Assembly: GCF_036320485.1 (NCBI RefSeq)
Contig: NZ_CP132911.1
Location: forward strand, 2,728,001-2,792,000
Direction: 5' to 3'
DNA from: Dyella sp. A6
Lineage (GTDB): Bacteria; Pseudomonadota; Gammaproteobacteria; Xanthomonadales; Rhodanobacteraceae
Length of the DNA: 64,000 bases
Both the position numbers and the translations under genes were made by a program. Below the pieces are notes generated by a model that saw only the letters and a program-made list of their open reading frames with translations, ran no database searches and was not told the DNA's origin. Positions 61,701 to 64,000 of this stretch are shown here, in pieces; the stretch's first letter is position 1; each line of letters begins with the position of its first letter.

Positions 61701-62809
61701 CAAGCAGCGCCCCGGCGCGGCTTGCGTACCGCGTACTGCCGCCGGAACAGCCAGGCACCCAGCAGGAAGGCCAGCGCACTGACCAGCCACAGCGACCCCG
61801 CATGGTGCCAGTGACCCTTGACGATCTGGCCGCGGCACAACGCCAGCAGCAGGTAGTAGACGTAGAAACCCAGCACTGCCAGCAACAGACGGCCAAAGCG
61901 CGGTTCGCGCGGACTCTGTCGGGCCAGCGGTACCGCCAGCATCACCAGCACCAGCGCCATCGCCGGCGCGATCGTGCGCCAGGCGAATTCGGCGCGGGCA
62001 TCGGCGGTGTTGGTGCGCATCAGCCTCAGCGTATCCATGGCATGCTCGGGATCGCTGTTGTCCTCATCGTCCGACTGCACGTTCGACAGCGCGGTGTCAT
62101 TGGTGGCGTATTGCATGCGCCGCCAATTGTCGGCGCCGAGCGGGATCTCGTACTGCCAGCCGTCCTGCAGTTCCAGGTAGCGATCGGTGCCGCTGCTGCC
62201 CTGGTATAGATGCCCCCTGGCACCGGTGATCAGGCGGATCTGGTGCACACCCTGCTTGGTGGTGCGGTCGGTGGCGATGAAGGTGCGGCCGAGCTGGCTG
62301 CCGTCGCGGCTGAGCGTATCCACCAGGATGATGCCGCCCTTGCCCGGCAGGTCGGTGAAGCGGCCTGCATCGAGGCCGGCGGCGATCACCGAACGGTTCG
62401 CCGCGTTCACCACCTGGTTGGACTTTGCCGCCGCCCAGGGCCCCAGCCACAGCGACACCACGCCCACCAGCAGCGCCAGCACGAACGCCAGGATGCCGAT
62501 CGGACGCAGCAGCCCACGCGGCCCCATGCCCGAGGACGACAGCACGTGCATTTCGCTTTCGCGGTACATCCGGCCCAGTGCCAGCAGGATGCCGATGAAG
62601 CCCGCAAACAGCAGCAGGGTGGACAGGCTGTCCAGCATGTTCAGGCCCAGCACCTGGAACATCACGCTGGCCGGAAAGCTGCCGTTGGCCACCTGTTTGA
62701 GGACCTGTGCGAAGGTGGTGCCGGACATGATCGCCAGCAGCACAATGGCGGTAGCGGCCACGGTCTGGCCCAACTCACGCAGGAAATAGCGGTCGAGGAT
62801 GCTCAGCAT
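61700..62809 (-). CDS. lptF: LPS export ABC transporter permease LptF
   Basis: 369 residues. MLSILDRYFLRELGQTVAATAIVLLAIMSGTTFAQVLKQVANG and GFIGILLALGRMYRESEMHVLSSSGMGPRGLLRP are diagnostic. The periplasmic domain (about 125-265) is followed by three helices (RTIAPAMALVLVMLAVPLARQSPREPRFGRLLLAVLGFYVYYLLL). It is the partner of LptG, divergent from pepA with 95 bases between them, the standard order in gammaproteobacteria. Confidence 0.95.
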   Translation of the reverse strand: MLSILDRYFLRELGQTVAATAIVLLAIMSGTTFAQVLKQVANGSFPASVMFQVLGLNMLDSLSTLLLFAGFIGILLALGRMYRESEMHVLSSSGMGPRGLLRPIGILAFVLALLVGVVSLWLGPWAAAKSNQVVNAANRSVIAAGLDAGRFTDLPGKGGIILVDTLSRDGSQLGRTFIATDRTTKQGVHQIRLITGARGHLYQGSSGTDRYLELQDGWQYEIPLGADNWRRMQYATNDTALSNVQSDDEDNSDPEHAMDTLRLMRTNTADARAEFAWRTIAPAMALVLVMLAVPLARQSPREPRFGRLLLAVLGFYVYYLLLALCRGQIVKGHWHHAGSLWLVSALAFLLGAWLFRRQYAVRKPRRGAA

Positions 62810-62813
62810 GCGA

Positions 62814-62819
62814 TAGAAT
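62814..62819 (+). promoter_or_regulatory. -10-like hexamer in the lptF/pepA divergent region
   Basis: TAGAAT on the plus strand, about 86 bases before the pepA ATG and just outside the lptF start. No good -35 hexamer at 17 bases. The region is where both promoters must lie; this call is weak. Confidence 0.3.
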
Positions 62820-62904
62820 AAAGGGCTTCACGTCGCCGCCACGCGGCCGGCAAACCCCAAGTCTAGCCGGTTCCAACCCGCCGGCGCTCTGCAGGACACT
62901 TCCC

Positions 62905-64000
62905 ATGACGCTTCAGTTCAGCCTCGCATCCGCGCACCCCGAAACCGTCGAGACCCCCTGCGTGGTGGTCGGCGTCTACGAGAACGGCCTGCTGACCAGC
63001 GCTGCCGCACGCATCGACAGCGCGGCAGACGGTGCGATCAAGCGACAGGTGGAAAGCGGCGACATCAACGGCAAGGCCGGCAGCACCACTGTGCTGTTCG
63101 CTCCAGCCGGGGTCACCGCGCAGCGCGTGCTGGTGGTCGGTCTGGGCTCCCAGAAGACCTTTGACGCCGCCCGCTTCCAGAAAGTGAACATCGAGGCCGC
63201 GCGTGCGCTGGGCGGGCTGCCGCTGGAAAGCGCCGTGTCCTGGCTTGCCGACATCGACGTCCCCGGTCGCGATGCATCCTGGCGCGTGCGCACCGCGGCG
63301 CTGGCCAGCGACTACGCCGCGTACCGCTACACCGCGACGGTCAAACCGCGCAATCCGGGCAAGCAGCCGCAGTTCGCGTCGCTGGCCTTCGCCGCCGGTG
63401 CCGAGGCTCAGACCGGTCTCGACCAGGCCGTGGCGATCGCCGAGGGCGTGCGCTTCGCCCGCGAACTGGCCAACCTGCCGCCGAACATCTGCAACCCGGT
63501 CTACATCGCCGAACAGGCCAAGGCCTTCGCCGACGCCCACGACAAGGTCGGCTGCCTCGTGCTCGACGAAGTGGAGATGGAAAAGCTCGGCTTCGGCTCG
63601 CTGCTCGCGGTGGGTCGCGGCTCGGCCAACAAGCCCAGGCTGATCGCCCTCGAATACCGCGGCGGTGCCGAGGACGAGAAGCCCTATGCCTTCGTCGGCA
63701 AGGGCGTGACCTTCGATGCCGGCGGCATCAGCCTCAAGCCCGGCCCGGGCATGGACGAGATGAAGTTCGACATGGGCGGCGCGGCCGGCGTGCTGGGCGG
63801 CTTCGTGTCGGCGGTGAAGATGGGACTCCCGCTGAATCTGGTCTGCGTGGTGCCCTCGGTCGAGAACATGCCCGACGGCGACAGCTACCGTCCCGGCGAC
63901 GTGCTGACCAGCCTGTCCGGCCAGACCATCGAAGTGCTCAACACCGACGCGGAAGGCCGCCTGATCCTGTGCGATGCGCTTACCTGGACCGCACAGACCT
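62905..64000 (+). CDS. pepA: Leucyl aminopeptidase (PepA), 3' end missing
   Basis: About 365 of some 490-500 residues are inside the window. The N-terminal macro-like domain (LQFSLASAHPETVETPCVVVGVYENG) leads to ANLPPNICNPVYIAEQAKAFA and the M17 catalytic part: FVGKGVTFDAGGISLKPG with metal-binding Lys and Asp, MKFDMGGAAGVLGG, and NTDAEGRLILCDALT. These are the two-metal site residues. PepA cleaves N-terminal residues from peptides and, in some bacteria, binds DNA as a Xer accessory factor and transcription regulator. AGGA precedes the ATG at 62905. Confidence 0.96.
   Translation, partial: MTLQFSLASAHPETVETPCVVVGVYENGLLTSAAARIDSAADGAIKRQVESGDINGKAGSTTVLFAPAGVTAQRVLVVGLGSQKTFDAARFQKVNIEAARALGGLPLESAVSWLADIDVPGRDASWRVRTAALASDYAAYRYTATVKPRNPGKQPQFASLAFAAGAEAQTGLDQAVAIAEGVRFARELANLPPNICNPVYIAEQAKAFADAHDKVGCLVLDEVEMEKLGFGSLLAVGRGSANKPRLIALEYRGGAEDEKPYAFVGKGVTFDAGGISLKPGPGMDEMKFDMGGAAGVLGGFVSAVKMGLPLNLVCVVPSVENMPDGDSYRPGDVLTSLSGQTIEVLNTDAEGRLILCDALTWTAQT

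Overview
The window is GC-rich bacterial chromosome with almost no non-coding space. Gene content and order (nrdR, ribD, ribE, ribBA, ribH, nusB, thiL, pgpA; lptF-lptG divergent from pepA; a large TonB-dependent receptor of the Xanthomonas/Caulobacter type; a degenerate RibBA; sigma-54 control of an efflux operon) point to a gammaproteobacterium of the Xanthomonadales/Lysobacterales, most likely Rhodanobacteraceae (Rhodanobacter, Dyella or Frateuria type). The assignment is from recognised protein families only.

Layout. 1-10,900 (minus strand): a tripartite efflux operon reading adaptor, ATPase, outer-membrane channel, then six MacB-like permease genes in three alternating A/B pairs; the last permease runs off the left edge. 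A sigma-54 promoter (10942-10957) and an 18-bp perfect palindrome with further half-sites (11022-11088) lie upstream. 11,100-12,060: a Fur-box-controlled hemP with an unknown partner gene. 12,088-14,722: an aldo/keto reductase and a secreted GH29 alpha-L-fucosidase. 14,773-16,800: an A+T-richer patch with an acetyltransferase, a zinc-ribbon membrane protein and a frameshifted zinc-finger remnant. 16,798-20,700: two LysR/oxidoreductase divergent pairs. 20,900-32,200: the riboflavin, nusB, thiL, pgpA and glyA, nrdR housekeeping block on the minus strand, with an FMN riboswitch before ribE and several inserted genes. 32,367-34,028: ettA.

34,166-40,200 is a carbohydrate locus: a TonB-dependent receptor followed by a GH92 mannosidase. 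The receptor is preceded by palindromic operators (core TTTAGATCGATCTAAA), and a near-copy sits in front of the GH29 gene about 27 kb away. This suggests a dispersed LacI-type regulon for fucosylated, mannose-containing N-glycans.

40,381-64,000 is mixed core and accessory: pyrF, a secreted HEYAE-motif protein, def, cstA with its YbdD-like partner, small membrane proteins, an EamA exporter, a glycosyltransferase, purL, dsbC, xerD, a PHB depolymerase, threonine aldolase, a PIN-domain protein, lptG, lptF and the start of pepA.

A recurring oddity is a family of purine-rich/pyrimidine-rich inverted repeats (about 85-140 bp, units like GAGAAGTGAGGAGTGAG) at four gene junctions (25.5, 26.8, 29.95 and 49.5 kb), packed between the stop codon of one gene and the start of the next. 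No rRNA, tRNA, CRISPR array, complete insertion sequence or prophage was seen.
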